From Mycolicibacterium brisbanense (GTDB taxonomy: Bacteria > Actinomycetota > Actinomycetes > Mycobacteriales > Mycobacteriaceae), in assembly GCF_001570425.1 (NCBI RefSeq), contig NZ_BCSX01000007.1, forward strand, positions 225,604-289,603: a DNA stretch of 64,000 nucleotides. The letters are read 5' to 3'. The notes beneath the pieces were generated by a model. That model made no database searches. It saw nothing but the letters and a program-made list of their open reading frames with translations, and was not told where the DNA came from. Position numbers and translations under genes: made by a program. Below, in pieces: positions 44,845-53,937 of the stretch; within the stretch, counting starts at the first letter, position 1, and every line of letters begins with the position of its first letter.

Positions 44845-45186
44845 CTACTCGACGGCCATCTTCGCGGCGCGTTCCCGCGCGGTCATCGCGCCCCAGATGC
44901 CGTAGGGCTCGGGGGCCGTCAGAGCGTGGCGCCGGCATCGTTGGAGGACGGGGCAGCTCAGGCAGATCGCCTTGGCCCGCTCCTCACGCTTGTGCAGCGA
45001 ACGTCCCCGCACCTCGTCGGGAAAGAAGACCTCGGCCGGATGGTCCCGGCAGCTGGCGCGCAGCTGCCAACTCCATTCGTCGAGTGCGGGTGGCGGCAAG
45101 TTCTGCGGGCTGCGGTTGAGCGGGATCGCCGGACGGCTGGGCCGAGCCACATCGCCGGTTGACCGGTCAAAGACTGTGAGCGACAA
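44845..45186 (-). CDS. WhiB-family iron-sulfur regulator (WhiB3-like)
   Basis: 113 residues. The four cluster-binding cysteines are Cys46 (RASCRDHP), Cys75, Cys78 (CLSC) and Cys84 (QRC). Residues DEWSWQLRASCRD and EPYGIWGAMTARER resemble WhiB3, but the usual G[VI]WGG turn reads GIWGA, with Ala100 in place of the second Gly. WhiB proteins bind sigma-A region 4 and DNA and sense redox or nitric oxide. TTG start at 45186 behind AAAGG with 9-nt spacing. Its stop faces the dapC stop 7 nt away. Confidence 0.88.
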   Translation of the reverse strand: MSLTVFDRSTGDVARPSRPAIPLNRSPQNLPPPALDEWSWQLRASCRDHPAEVFFPDEVRGRSLHKREERAKAICLSCPVLQRCRRHALTAPEPYGIWGAMTARERAAKMAVE

Positions 45187-45351
45187 CGCAAGAGACCTTT
45201 AGCCAGAAGTTGTGTATGGCATGCCATCCTGCCAGTAGCTACGACCCGGCCAGTCCGTCACTGTGTAAGAAATAGACCGACAATTGCTACACAATGCTCG
45301 CCGATTCCCATGCGCGATCGGCGTGAGAAGCGTATCGGCAGACCTTCCGCG

Positions 45352-46266
45352 TCACAGCTCCGCAGTGACCGCCCACAGCGCTTCGAGGTCGGCCTGCTCG
45401 GCCCGCAACGGGCTGAGCACGACGTCGGTCGCCCCGGCATCCCGATAGGCCTGCAACTGCGCCCGCACCTGTTCGGCCGGCCCAACCGCGGCCAGCTCGG
45501 CGACGTTGGCCAGCCCCTCACGGGCGATGACCTTCTGATACGACGGAATGGTCTGATAGAACTCCAGGCGCTCGGCGGCCAGTTCGCGCGCGCTGGTCGC
45601 GTCGTCGGACACGAGCGCAGGCACCATCGCGATGATGCGCGGCTGCGCGCGCCCCGCCGCCTCTGCCGCGGCGTTGATGGTCGGGACGATGAACTCCCCC
45701 AGGGTGCGCGGTCCGGCGAGATACGGCATGGTGCCGTCGGCGAGTTCACCGGTGACCTGCAGGGCCGCGGGTCCCATCGCCGCGACATACACCGGAATGC
45801 CGCTGCCGCCTCCGACGCGCACCGGCCACTCCGGGGCGGCGCTGAACTGTTCGCCCTGGAAGTCGACGTCACCGTCGTCGAGGATGGCTCGCAACACGGT
45901 CAGGTGCTCGCGCAGCCGCTGGACCGGTTTGGGCCAGTCGGTGCCGAACGCCTGCCGCTCGGGATGGTGTGCACCCAGACCGAGGCCGAGGCTGAACCGC
46001 CCGCGCGACGCGGCTTGAGCTGTCTGCGCCGCGGAAGCCACGAGCAGCGGGTGGCGAGGGTTGATCGGCACCACCGATGTCCCCACGCCGAGATCGGGGA
46101 CCGCGGCCCCGATCAGCGCGGACAGCGTGATGGCGTCGATGTCGAATTGCTGGGCCAGCCACACCTGACGAACACCGGCCTCGTGGGCGCGGCGGGCCTG
46201 GGCGATCACGTCGTCGACGACGTTGTCAGCATCGGGATTGACCCGGAGAACGATTCCTGTCGGCAT
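45352..46266 (-). CDS. LLM class F420-dependent oxidoreductase (TIGR03564-like)
   Basis: 304 residues. QARRAHEAGVRQVWLAQQFD, LGVGTSVVPINPRHPLLVAS, GRFSLGLGLGAHHPER and IPVYVAAMGPAALQVTGELADG are typical of the luciferase-like F420 group. The electron donor is probably F420H2; substrate unknown. It is the last gene of a minus-strand run (usp-usp-SRPBCC-LLM), starting 39 nt after the SRPBCC stop. It is unlike the LLM protein at 12716, so the two are separate family members. Confidence 0.9.
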   Translation of the reverse strand: MPTGIVLRVNPDADNVVDDVIAQARRAHEAGVRQVWLAQQFDIDAITLSALIGAAVPDLGVGTSVVPINPRHPLLVASAAQTAQAASRGRFSLGLGLGAHHPERQAFGTDWPKPVQRLREHLTVLRAILDDGDVDFQGEQFSAAPEWPVRVGGGSGIPVYVAAMGPAALQVTGELADGTMPYLAGPRTLGEFIVPTINAAAEAAGRAQPRIIAMVPALVSDDATSARELAAERLEFYQTIPSYQKVIAREGLANVAELAAVGPAEQVRAQLQAYRDAGATDVVLSPLRAEQADLEALWAVTAEL

Positions 46267-46305
46267 GTCCGCAGCAACCGGCCACGCCGCACCGGCTATT
46301 CCGTT

Positions 46306-46749
46306 CTACGCAGGCTGAGCCAATCCCATGACGCGCTGACGCAACCGGTCTAATGCGACGTGCAACACGACCTTCTTGGCCCGCCGCACGATGAACTCGG
46401 GAAGCGGCACGGTCACATCGACCGTGATGTCGAACCGCACCCGTGTCTTGTCGATCTCGGGCGTGAGGTTGTACTCGACGTGCTGCCCGCGCTGCTGCAG
46501 GTTCTCCTCGGCGTCCCACACCATCCAGGTGTCGCCCCAGTGGTATTCGAGTATCTCCTTGTCGGTGATGCCCAGCAATCGCATGGTCGCACGGACGTGG
46601 TGGGGCTTGCCGTCGGGATAGCGATCGACGATCTCGACCTGCCGGTGTACCGATGACCAGGTCGGGAGTGCATCGACATCGGCCAGGACGTCCATGATCG
46701 CCTTCGCCGGGGCGTCGAAGACGACCTCTCGCGATGCGCGAACGGCCAT
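46306..46749 (-). CDS. SRPBCC (polyketide cyclase/START-like) family protein, copy 1
   Basis: 147 residues. MAVRASREVVFDAPAKAIMD, DVDALPTWSSVHRQVEI, TWMVWDAEENLQQRG and KTRVRFDITVDVTVPLPEF mark the SRPBCC helix-grip fold with a hydrophobic pocket. The start is ATG 46749, 14 nt after the USP stop. It is a clear paralogue of 53462-53905, and I recall Rv0854, Rv0856 and Rv0857 as this family in the syntenic region of M. tuberculosis. Function unknown; lipid or polyketide binding is likely. Confidence 0.88.
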   Translation of the reverse strand: MAVRASREVVFDAPAKAIMDVLADVDALPTWSSVHRQVEIVDRYPDGKPHHVRATMRLLGITDKEILEYHWGDTWMVWDAEENLQQRGQHVEYNLTPEIDKTRVRFDITVDVTVPLPEFIVRRAKKVVLHVALDRLRQRVMGLAQPA

Positions 46750-46763
46750 ACCCACGAATGTAG

Positions 46764-47672
46764 TTACTGCCGCCCCGGCAAACCGTCGGTTTCCGCCGAT
46801 CCGCGCGCGACGATCACCGGGACCCGCACTGATTCGACCACCGCAGCACTGACCGAGCCGAGCATCATGCCGACGAATCCGCCCCTGCCCCGGGAACCGA
46901 CGACCACCAGCTGGGCGCCATCGGACTGCTCCACCAGCTCTCGTGCGGGCCTGCCGCGCATCAGTTCCCGACGCACCACCACATCGGGATAGCGCGCGCA
47001 CCAGCCCGCCAGCTGCTCGGAGACCATCCGGTCCTCGCGGGGCGTCAGATCGGTCCACTTGACGTCGGGGAACTCGTAGTCGACGTCGTTCCAGGTGTGC
47101 ACCACGACGAGTTCGGCGCCGCGCCGCGACGCCTCGTCGAAAGCGATCTCGGTGGCCAGTTCCGATGCGGGCGAACCGTCGACGCCGACGACGACCGGTG
47201 CGTCATCCGCCGGATGGGATTCATCGTGGATCACCGCGACCGGGCAGTGCGCGTGCCGCACGAGACTGGAGCTGACCGAGCCGAGCACCCGGCGGCTCCA
47301 CTTGCCCAGGCCCCGGCTGCCGACGACCAGGAGGTCGGCGCGGCGCGAGCGATCGACCAGCGTGCCGACCGTGTTGCCCGATACGACGGCGGCGTCCAGC
47401 TGCAGGCGTTCCTGCCCCGCGGTGGCCTTGTTGGCGATGTCGCGCGCCAAAGCCACCACCTCCTGTCCACGCTTTTGCTGCCAGCCCCAGTAATCGTCCG
47501 GCAGTCCCATGTCGAGGTATGCGGGCCCGGCGGCCATGGGCAGCACATGCAGGAAGGTCAGCGGCACCCCACGTAGTGCGGCATCCCGGGCAGCCCATGC
47601 CACGGCGACATCGGACGACGGCGACCCGTCGACGCCGACCACGATGCCGTGCCGAACCTGCTCCTCAGACAT
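46764..47672 (-). CDS. Tandem-domain universal stress protein, copy 1
   Basis: 302 residues with two USP domains. Each has the ATP-binding motif G-2x-G-9x-GS: VVGSRGLGKWSRRVLGSVS in domain 1 and VVGSRGRGGFVGMMLGSVS in domain 2. VGVDGSP and a second VGVDGSPASE mark the domain starts. ATG 47672 is chosen behind AAAGGGG; the frame stays open to 47711. Mycobacterial tandem USPs are commonly DosR-controlled and linked to slow growth under hypoxia. It follows the second USP by 25 nt; a DosR-like box lies upstream of both. Confidence 0.93.
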   Translation of the reverse strand: MSEEQVRHGIVVGVDGSPSSDVAVAWAARDAALRGVPLTFLHVLPMAAGPAYLDMGLPDDYWGWQQKRGQEVVALARDIANKATAGQERLQLDAAVVSGNTVGTLVDRSRRADLLVVGSRGLGKWSRRVLGSVSSSLVRHAHCPVAVIHDESHPADDAPVVVGVDGSPASELATEIAFDEASRRGAELVVVHTWNDVDYEFPDVKWTDLTPREDRMVSEQLAGWCARYPDVVVRRELMRGRPARELVEQSDGAQLVVVGSRGRGGFVGMMLGSVSAAVVESVRVPVIVARGSAETDGLPGRQ

Positions 47673-47697
47673 GCGAATCCCCTTTCCGCGCAGCGGT

Positions 47698-48588
47698 TTA
47701 CGACTCGGCACTGCGGCAGATGAGCACCGGCACCGGGCTGTGGTGCAGCATGTTGAGGCTCGTCGACCCCAGCAGCGTGCCGACCACGGCGCCCCGGCCC
47801 CTGGTTCCCACCACGATCAGTTGAGCACCGGAGGCATGCTTTAGGATCGCTTTTCCCGGGGATTCCAGTTCGACGAAGCATTCCGCCTCGACCGACGGGT
47901 GCTTGGTGTTCTCGGCTTCGACGGCCGCGGCCAGTGACACCAGCTCGGCGGCTTCGAGACCTTCCCAGTCGATCAGGAATGGGATCGTGACACCGGCCTC
48001 GGGTGGCGGCGTCAACGACAGTGATCGCACCGCCGTGAGGCTCGCGCCGAAGCGCTCCGCGAACGCAAAGGCCGCCGCCTGCGCCGCCGCGGCCGCGGGG
48101 CTGTCGTCGACGCCCACCACGACACGTCCATCCCCCGGTGCGACGGCGTCCCCGCGGAATGCGACCACGGGGCACGCGGAACGCGTCGCGACCGCAAGCG
48201 ACACCGACCCCACCAACACCGCTGCCGCGGGCGTGACCGATTTGCCGCCCAGCACCACCAGCTGTGCTGTTCGGCTGGCCTCGATCAGCGCCTCGTCGGC
48301 GGGTTCGTTCACCGAAGCTGTTGTGATCGTGAGTCCTGCTCGCTCCGACCGCACCGCGTCGGCGGCGGCCTTGAGGTACAGATCGGCGCTGTCTTGCTGA
48401 TACGACATCGTCGCGGCGGTGATCGCGGCGGCGGTCTGGCTCAGGTTGCGGCCGAGGGTCGGCAGCGCATACACGATGTGCAGGGGCGCGCCGAACTTCT
48501 CGGCTACACCGCCTGCCCAGCGGGCGGCGTTGATGGCCGAGCCACTGCCGTCGATTCCGACCACTACCGGCTTGTCCGAGGAAGTCAT
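47698..48588 (-). CDS. Tandem-domain universal stress protein, copy 2
   Basis: 296 residues with two USP domains. The C-terminal domain has the ATP-binding pattern IVVGTRGRGAVVGTLLGSTS; the N-terminal one is degenerate at that motif (VVLGGKSVTPAAAVLVGSVS), so nucleotide binding there is uncertain. VGIDGSGSAI and VGVDDSPAAAAA start the two domains. First gene of the minus-strand operon; the DosR-like box at 48621-48640 lies 33-52 nt before its start. The next gene in the operon is the other USP. Confidence 0.92.
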   Translation of the reverse strand: MTSSDKPVVVGIDGSGSAINAARWAGGVAEKFGAPLHIVYALPTLGRNLSQTAAAITAATMSYQQDSADLYLKAAADAVRSERAGLTITTASVNEPADEALIEASRTAQLVVLGGKSVTPAAAVLVGSVSLAVATRSACPVVAFRGDAVAPGDGRVVVGVDDSPAAAAAQAAAFAFAERFGASLTAVRSLSLTPPPEAGVTIPFLIDWEGLEAAELVSLAAAVEAENTKHPSVEAECFVELESPGKAILKHASGAQLIVVGTRGRGAVVGTLLGSTSLNMLHHSPVPVLICRSAES

Positions 48589-48620
48589 ACCTCGATGCTC
48601 GTCGGTAATCGGCAGGTTCC

Positions 48621-48640
48621 ACAGGGCCGAAAGTCCCCTG
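48621..48640 (-). promoter_or_regulatory. DosR-like box upstream of the usp operon
   Basis: On the minus strand, CAGGGGACTTTCGGCCCTGT matches TTSGGGACTWWAGTCCCSAA at 13 of 20 positions, with an intact GGGACTT half and a good CCC half. It lies between the far stop and the USP start, at the right distance for DosR activation. The family of targets (universal stress proteins) fits the DosR dormancy regulon. Confidence 0.6.
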
Positions 48641-48645
48641 GCCGG

Positions 48646-49728
48646 TCAGGTCCAGCCGATGTCCTCGATCGCCGTGGTGCCCTTCGGAGGTGTGCCCGGG
48701 GTTCCCGCGGGCGTGCGGGAGAACCGCGGTGCGGGTGCGGCCTGGTCGACGCCGTCGAGGGACACCAGCGTCGAACGGGCCCGCAGGTGCTCGTTCTCGG
48801 CGGCCTCACCCCAGGTCAGGACCGGTGTCACGCACGCGTCGGTGCCTGCGAACACCTCAGTCCACTCGTCGCGAGTCTTGGTGGCGAACCGTTCGGTGAG
48901 GATCGCGCGCATCTCGTCGTACCGGGCCAGTTCGAACTGTCCGGGAATCTCGTCGGCGGACAGCCCGAGCCCGGCCAGCAGCTGGGCGAAGAACTGCGGC
49001 TCGATCGACCCCACCGCCATGTAACCTCCGTCGGACGTCTCGTAGGTCCGGTAGTACGGCGCACCACCGTCGAGCAGGAACGACTCCCGCTCATCGCGCA
49101 GTGAACCGGTGGCCCGCATGGTCCACATCATCTGCGCCAGCATGCTGACCCCGTCGACCATCGCGGCGTCGATCACCTGGCCCTTGCCGGACTTCTCCCG
49201 CTCGTACAGCGCGGTCACGATGCCGATGACCACGAGCATCGATCCGCCGCCGAAGTCGGCGACCAGGTTCAGTGGCGCCACCGGCGGGCGGTCGCGGTAG
49301 CCGATGGCGCTGAGCGCACCGGTCTGCGACAGGTAATTGATGTCGTGTCCGGCCGTCTGCGCCAGCGGACCGTCCTGACCCCAGCCGGTGATGCGGGCAA
49401 AGATCAGTCGCGGGTTGACCGCAGCGCACTCCTGCGGGCCGATACCCAGCCGCTCGCACGTGCCCGGCCGAAAACAGTCCAGCAGCACATCGGCTTTCGC
49501 GGCGAGCTCGAGCAACTTGTCCGGTTGCGCCTTGACGTCCAGATCCACGATGCGCTTGCCCCGGTGCAGCAGGTCCACGTCCTCGGCAGGCATGGTGAGC
49601 CCGCCGGGTCGGCGCACCCGCACCACGTCGGCGCCCAGATCGGAGAGCATCATCGCCGCGTGCGGGCCGGGGCCGATGCCGCCGAGTTCGACAACTCGCA
49701 CGCCATCCAAGGGGCCGGTTTTGGTCAT
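48646..49728 (-). CDS. far: CaiB/BaiF family CoA-transferase / alpha-methylacyl-CoA racemase-like
   Basis: 360 residues. [65 protein letters not shown] and [14 protein letters not shown] are class III CoA-transferase signatures. The GHDINY His and the Asp of ADFGGG match catalytic positions of alpha-methylacyl-CoA racemase, so epimerisation of 2-methylacyl-CoA is more likely than CoA transfer. It matches what I recall as Rv0855 (far). The start is ATG 49728; it is divergent from pdc with only 18 bp between start codons. Confidence 0.9.
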   Translation of the reverse strand: MTKTGPLDGVRVVELGGIGPGPHAAMMLSDLGADVVRVRRPGGLTMPAEDVDLLHRGKRIVDLDVKAQPDKLLELAAKADVLLDCFRPGTCERLGIGPQECAAVNPRLIFARITGWGQDGPLAQTAGHDINYLSQTGALSAIGYRDRPPVAPLNLVADFGGGSMLVVIGIVTALYEREKSGKGQVIDAAMVDGVSMLAQMMWTMRATGSLRDERESFLLDGGAPYYRTYETSDGGYMAVGSIEPQFFAQLLAGLGLSADEIPGQFELARYDEMRAILTERFATKTRDEWTEVFAGTDACVTPVLTWGEAAENEHLRARSTLVSLDGVDQAAPAPRFSRTPAGTPGTPPKGTTAIEDIGWT

Positions 49729-49734
49729 GCGAGG

Positions 49735-49741
49735 CACACTA
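49735..49741. promoter_or_regulatory. Overlapping divergent -10 elements of far and pdc
   Basis: In the 18-bp gap between the start codons, the minus strand reads TAGTGT (49736-49741) 7 nt before the far ATG, and the plus strand reads CACACT (49735-49740) 6 nt before the pdc ATG. Both transcripts would be leaderless and their -10 elements share bases. Confidence 0.45.
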
Positions 49742-49746
49742 GCGGC

Positions 49747-51423
49747 ATGCCCGAAAACGCCTACACGGTCGGTGACTATCTGCTGGACCGCCTCGCCGAG
49801 CTGGGAGTGACCGAGATCTTCGGCGTGCCCGGCGACTACCAGCTGGAGTTCCTCGACCACATCCTGGCTCACCCCCGCGTGCGATGGGTCGGTGGCGCGA
49901 ACGAACTCAACGCCGGGTATGCCGCCGACGGGTATGGGCGGTTGCGCGGCATGGCGGCACTGGTAACGACATTCGGTGTGGGCGAGCTGTCGGCCGCCAA
50001 CGCCGTGGCGGGCAGCTACGCCGAACACGTACCGGTCGTGCACATCGTCGGCGCCCCGTCCAAGGACGCGCAGGGCGCCCGCCGCATCGTGCACCACACG
50101 CTCGGCGACGGCGACTTTGACCACTTCCTGCGGATGAGTCGCGAAATTACTTGCGCCCAGGCCAATCTGGCGCCGGCCACAGCGACGCGCGAGATCGACC
50201 GGGTGCTCTCGGAGGTCCGCGAACAGAAGCGTCCGGGCTATCTTCTGATCGCCACCGACGTGGCCCGCTTCCCCACCGAGCCTCCCGCCGCGCCGCTGGC
50301 GCGCTACACCGCGGGCACCAGCCCGCGGGCGCTGGCACTGTTCACGGCCGCGGCGGCCGAACTCATCGGAACCCACCGCCTCGCGGTGCTCGCCGACTTC
50401 CTCGTGCACCGGTTGGGCTGCGTCAAGGAACTCAACGCGCTGCTGGCCGCCGATACCGTGCCGCACGCAACGCTGATGTGGGGCAAGAGCTTGGTGGACG
50501 AGAGTTCACCGAACTACGTCGGCATCTATGCCGGTGCGGCCAGCGAGGATTCGGTGCGCGAGGTGATCGAGGATGCGCCGGTGCTGGTGACCGCGGGGGT
50601 GCTGTTCACCGACATGGTCAGCGGCTTTTTCAGCCAACGCCTGGACCCGGCCCGCACCATCGACATCGGCGCCAACCAGAGCGTGATCGCCGGGCAGGTG
50701 TACGCGCCACTGGACATGTCCGCCGCACTGGAGGCCGTCACCGCGATCCTGTCCGAACGCGGGATCACCTCGCCGGAACTCCCGCCTGCACCGACGCGGA
50801 CCCAGGCCCAGACGCCGGACAGAGACGCGGCATTGACCCAGGAAACGTTGTGGGACAGCCTTTCTGAGGCTCTGACACCGGGCAACGTGGTGCTGGCGGA
50901 TCAGGGTACGTCGTTCTACGGCATGGCGGGGCATCGGCTGCCGTCGGGCGTGACGTTCATAGGCCAACCACTGTGGGGGTCCATCGGCTACACCCTGCCC
51001 GCCGCACTGGGTGCCGGGCTGGCCGACCGCAGCCGGCGCACGGTGTTGCTGATCGGTGACGGCGCAGCGCAATTGACGATCCAAGAGCTCGGCACATTCG
51101 GCCGCGAAGGATTGGCGCCGGTGGTCGTGGTGGTCAACAACGACGGCTACACGGTGGAGCGTGCCATCCACGGTGTGACTGCGGAGTACAACGACATCAC
51201 CGCGTGGCGCTGGTCGGACCTACCCGCCGCGCTGGGGGTCACCGACGCCCTGACCTTCCGGGTGACCACCTGTGGGGAACTCGCCGACGCACTGGCCGCA
51301 GCAGCCGCCACAGCTGACCGCATGGTGTTCATCGAGGCGGTACTGGCCCGGATGGACATCCCACCGCTGCTGACCGAACTGGCGCAGTCGGCGTCAGAGG
51401 CCAATTCCCGTGGGGCGTCGTAA
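49747..51423 (+). CDS. pdc: Alpha-keto acid decarboxylase (pyruvate/indolepyruvate decarboxylase family)
   Basis: 558 residues, ThDP-dependent. The N-terminal PYR domain has [19 protein letters not shown] and the cofactor Glu in [17 protein letters not shown]; the PP domain has [15 protein letters not shown] with the GDG metal motif and [15 protein letters not shown]. It decarboxylates branched-chain or aromatic keto acids; the corresponding M. tuberculosis protein (by memory Rv0853c, 560 residues) is a branched-chain keto acid decarboxylase. The start ATG 49747 is preceded by a likely leaderless promoter shared in part with far. It ends 10 nt from the convergent flavoprotein stop. Confidence 0.92.
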   Translation: MPENAYTVGDYLLDRLAELGVTEIFGVPGDYQLEFLDHILAHPRVRWVGGANELNAGYAADGYGRLRGMAALVTTFGVGELSAANAVAGSYAEHVPVVHIVGAPSKDAQGARRIVHHTLGDGDFDHFLRMSREITCAQANLAPATATREIDRVLSEVREQKRPGYLLIATDVARFPTEPPAAPLARYTAGTSPRALALFTAAAAELIGTHRLAVLADFLVHRLGCVKELNALLAADTVPHATLMWGKSLVDESSPNYVGIYAGAASEDSVREVIEDAPVLVTAGVLFTDMVSGFFSQRLDPARTIDIGANQSVIAGQVYAPLDMSAALEAVTAILSERGITSPELPPAPTRTQAQTPDRDAALTQETLWDSLSEALTPGNVVLADQGTSFYGMAGHRLPSGVTFIGQPLWGSIGYTLPAALGAGLADRSRRTVLLIGDGAAQLTIQELGTFGREGLAPVVVVVNNDGYTVERAIHGVTAEYNDITAWRWSDLPAALGVTDALTFRVTTCGELADALAAAAATADRMVFIEAVLARMDIPPLLTELAQSASEANSRGAS

Positions 51424-51432
51424 CGACTGCCG

Positions 51433-52818
51433 CTATGCCGTGGTCATCGATTCCGGAAGGCCCATGACGTCGTGCGCCTGCCGGTGCCGGTTGGCCTTGA
51501 CCACCCGGCCGACGAAACCAGGCCGCAGCAGTCGCGTGGGGCCGTCGATCATGCCGACCACTCGCAAAAACTGTTGGGCGACATCAGGATCCGTCTCGGC
51601 CGCGGTCATCACCTTCTCCAGGTAACCGTTGCTGATCCGCATCGACACTGGCCGCGACCCGGCCACCTCGGGCAGCGCCAGATCCGAGCCCACCGCCGTC
51701 TGCCAGGCCAGCCGTACCTTCTTCGCGCCGGCCCGGTAGAAACGCCGGGGCAGATTCCGGGTGCCGCGACTCAGGCAGTCGCGCAGCACCAGGGCCTCGA
51801 CGGCCGCGATCGTCATACCCTGCCCGTAGATCGGGTTGAAGCTGCACACCGCATCACCGCAGACCAGCAATCCGTCCGGAACCCGGTGCATGGTGTCGTA
51901 GCGGCGCCACCGGTTGGAGGGCACCCGGTAATGGACCACGTCCCCGAGTGGTTCCGCGTCCCGAACCGCGTCGAGCAGCGCCGCGGGCGCGAAATCCTCG
52001 ACGAATTGCAACATCTCGGCCAGTTGCCGCGGGGGTTCCAGGCCGGCCATCCCGCCGACGGCGAACATCCAGGTGTCGTTCTCGTATCCGATCAGACCCA
52101 GCATCCTCGGACGGCCCGCCACCGGCATCACCGCCGTGAAGTACTGCTCCACCACACCTTTCGGAATACGTAGCAGCTGCGCGACATAAGCAAGCTGAAC
52201 CATCAGCTCGTTCTGGCGCGGCCGTCCAAAACCCAACTCTTCCAAGAAAACCGGAGTTCGGGATCCGCGCCCCGTCGCGTCGACCACGAGATCGGCTGTG
52301 AGCGCCGACTCATGTCCGGTGCTCCGGCAGGTGACCCGCGCGCCGGTGACGCGGTCCCGCGCAGACGTCGCGGTGAGCGCGAGCAGATCGTGACCGTCCA
52401 GGGTCGTGACGTTGGCGATGTCGCGCACCCGCCGACGCACGTCGCGTTCCAGCAGCCGCCGACTGGGGTACTGCATGGTGATCGGGTCGAGGACCGATTT
52501 TCCGGACCGCACCATCTGGTGCCCGCCGATCGTGATGGACAACTTGGAGAAATCGCCGTCGCACCAACTCGGAACGCCTTCGGCGGCCAGTTCGTCGAGA
52601 AAAGACGGGAACAACTCGTCGAGGATCTGCGCTCCCCGTGCGGAGAGCGCATGGATGAGCCTGCCCTGCGGAACCCCACGCCGATACACGGGGTCATCGC
52701 CCAGCTCGTCGCGCTCGACGATGGTGACAGTCTCGTAAAAATCGGAGAGCACCCGCGCGGCCAGCAGGCCCGCCATGCTGCCGCCTAGAACCAATGCGTG
52801 ATCGCCGAGTTTTTCCAT
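51433..52818 (-). CDS. FAD-dependent oxidoreductase (monooxygenase/halogenase-like)
   Basis: 461 residues. GGSMAGLLAARVLSDFYE is the N-terminal dinucleotide motif, a VDATGRGSR motif follows mid-protein, and LLVCGDAVCSFNPIYGQGM is the FAD-ribityl-binding region. It lies in the p-hydroxybenzoate hydroxylase/geranylgeranyl reductase superfamily; I see no tryptophan halogenase WxWxIP motif. Start at ATG 52818. The substrate is unknown. It is divergent from the CMD protein gene, and the pair may be functionally linked. Confidence 0.88.
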   Translation of the reverse strand: MEKLGDHALVLGGSMAGLLAARVLSDFYETVTIVERDELGDDPVYRRGVPQGRLIHALSARGAQILDELFPSFLDELAAEGVPSWCDGDFSKLSITIGGHQMVRSGKSVLDPITMQYPSRRLLERDVRRRVRDIANVTTLDGHDLLALTATSARDRVTGARVTCRSTGHESALTADLVVDATGRGSRTPVFLEELGFGRPRQNELMVQLAYVAQLLRIPKGVVEQYFTAVMPVAGRPRMLGLIGYENDTWMFAVGGMAGLEPPRQLAEMLQFVEDFAPAALLDAVRDAEPLGDVVHYRVPSNRWRRYDTMHRVPDGLLVCGDAVCSFNPIYGQGMTIAAVEALVLRDCLSRGTRNLPRRFYRAGAKKVRLAWQTAVGSDLALPEVAGSRPVSMRISNGYLEKVMTAAETDPDVAQQFLRVVGMIDGPTRLLRPGFVGRVVKANRHRQAHDVMGLPESMTTA

Positions 52819-52975
52819 GGAATACCCCTGGTGAGCTGGACGAATGGGCCGCTGGAATTGTCCGGCGCACAGGCGGTGGCGCAATAGAGTAGCCCGCTAC
52901 CCCATTGGTCGATGTCACATTCCGCCGAGTCGCGGTGTCTAGAGGACGTAAGCCCGATCGACGAAGGAGCACACC

Positions 52976-53461
52976 ATGGATGCCCGACTGAACATCTTCG
53001 AAAACGCGACCGCCTCCAAGATGATCAAGCACGTCACCGCGGCGGGCAAGGTCATCACGGCGTCGAGTTTGCCTGAAACGACACAACAATTGGTGGCCCT
53101 GAGGATCAGCCAGATCAACGGCTGCGCATTCTGCACCGACATGCACACCAAGGACGCCACGCTCGCCGGCGAGACCCCGACCCGGCTTCACCTGGTGGCG
53201 GTTTGGCGCGAGGCCACCGTGTTCACCGAGGCCGAACGGGCCGCGTTGGAGTTGGCCGAGCAGGGCACCCGCATCGCCGACGCGGCAGGCGGGGTGTCCG
53301 ACGAGGTCTGGGCGAACGCCGTCAAACACTACGACGAGGACCAACTCGTCGCGTTGGTGTGCCTCATCGCGTTCATGAACACCGTGAACCGGCTCAACGT
53401 CATCATCCAGCAGCCGGCAGGCGACTACCAGCCCGGACAATTCGCCGCACAGGCGTCTTAG
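52976..53461 (+). CDS. Carboxymuconolactone decarboxylase / AhpD-like protein
   Basis: 161 residues. The active-site motif is GCAFCTDMH (Cys50, Cys53, His57), matching the redox-active CxxC-H pattern of AhpD-like proteins rather than true decarboxylases. MDARLNIFENATASKMIKH resembles the mycobacterial peroxidase-like members. It should reduce peroxides or relay electrons. GAAGGAG ribosome-binding site upstream. Divergent from the flavoprotein at 51433, a common pairing for oxidative detoxification. Its stop touches the convergent SRPBCC stop. Confidence 0.91.
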   Translation: MDARLNIFENATASKMIKHVTAAGKVITASSLPETTQQLVALRISQINGCAFCTDMHTKDATLAGETPTRLHLVAVWREATVFTEAERAALELAEQGTRIADAAGGVSDEVWANAVKHYDEDQLVALVCLIAFMNTVNRLNVIIQQPAGDYQPGQFAAQAS

Positions 53462-53905
53462 CTAGCCGCCTTTCTTGACCTTCAACACCTGCTTGCGCAG
53501 GCCGTCGGTGGCGGTTTCTGTGCCGCCCTTCATGGCCCGCTTGAGGATGAAGCCCGGCAGCGGCACCGCCAGATCGATGGTGATGTCGAACTTGACCCTG
53601 GTCTTGTCGCCGTCGGGCGTCAGGGTGTAGCTGGCGTCCTGTTTCTTGAGCTGTGTGGCCCGGATCAGCGTCCAGCTCACCTTGTTCTCGGCCCAGGTGT
53701 ATTCGATCACCTGGGTGTCGGTGATCCCGGCGGCCTTGATCGTCATCTTCACCCGACGCGGCCTGCCGTCCTCGTAGGTGTCCATGACCTCAGCGCTCTG
53801 GTACTGCGGAGACCAGGAGGGGGTTGCGTCGATGTCGGCGACGGCGTCGAGGATCTCCTGCGGGGTCGCTTCGATCACTACTTCGCGGGAATCGCTGGTT
53901 GCCAT
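53462..53905 (-). CDS. SRPBCC family protein, copy 2
   Basis: 147 residues, the same length as copy 1 at 46306 and clearly paralogous: SREVVIEATPQEILDAVAD, DATPSWSPQYQSAEVMD, KTRVKFDITIDLAVPLPGF. The predicted helix-grip fold has an internal ligand cavity. By memory it corresponds to Rv0854. Its start is 32 bp from the divergent UBP zinc-finger gene, and its stop abuts the CMD stop. Ligand and role are unknown. Confidence 0.88.
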   Translation of the reverse strand: MATSDSREVVIEATPQEILDAVADIDATPSWSPQYQSAEVMDTYEDGRPRRVKMTIKAAGITDTQVIEYTWAENKVSWTLIRATQLKKQDASYTLTPDGDKTRVKFDITIDLAVPLPGFILKRAMKGGTETATDGLRKQVLKVKKGG

Positions 53906-53924
53906 GCGGGGAGGGTACTCGGAC

Positions 53925-53930
53925 TACGCT
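53925..53930 (+). promoter_or_regulatory. -10 element of a probable leaderless promoter (UBP zinc finger, copy 2)
   Basis: TACGCT lies 7 nt before ATG 53938, and no ribosome-binding site is seen. Confidence 0.4.
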
Positions 53931-53937
53931 CGCCGAC

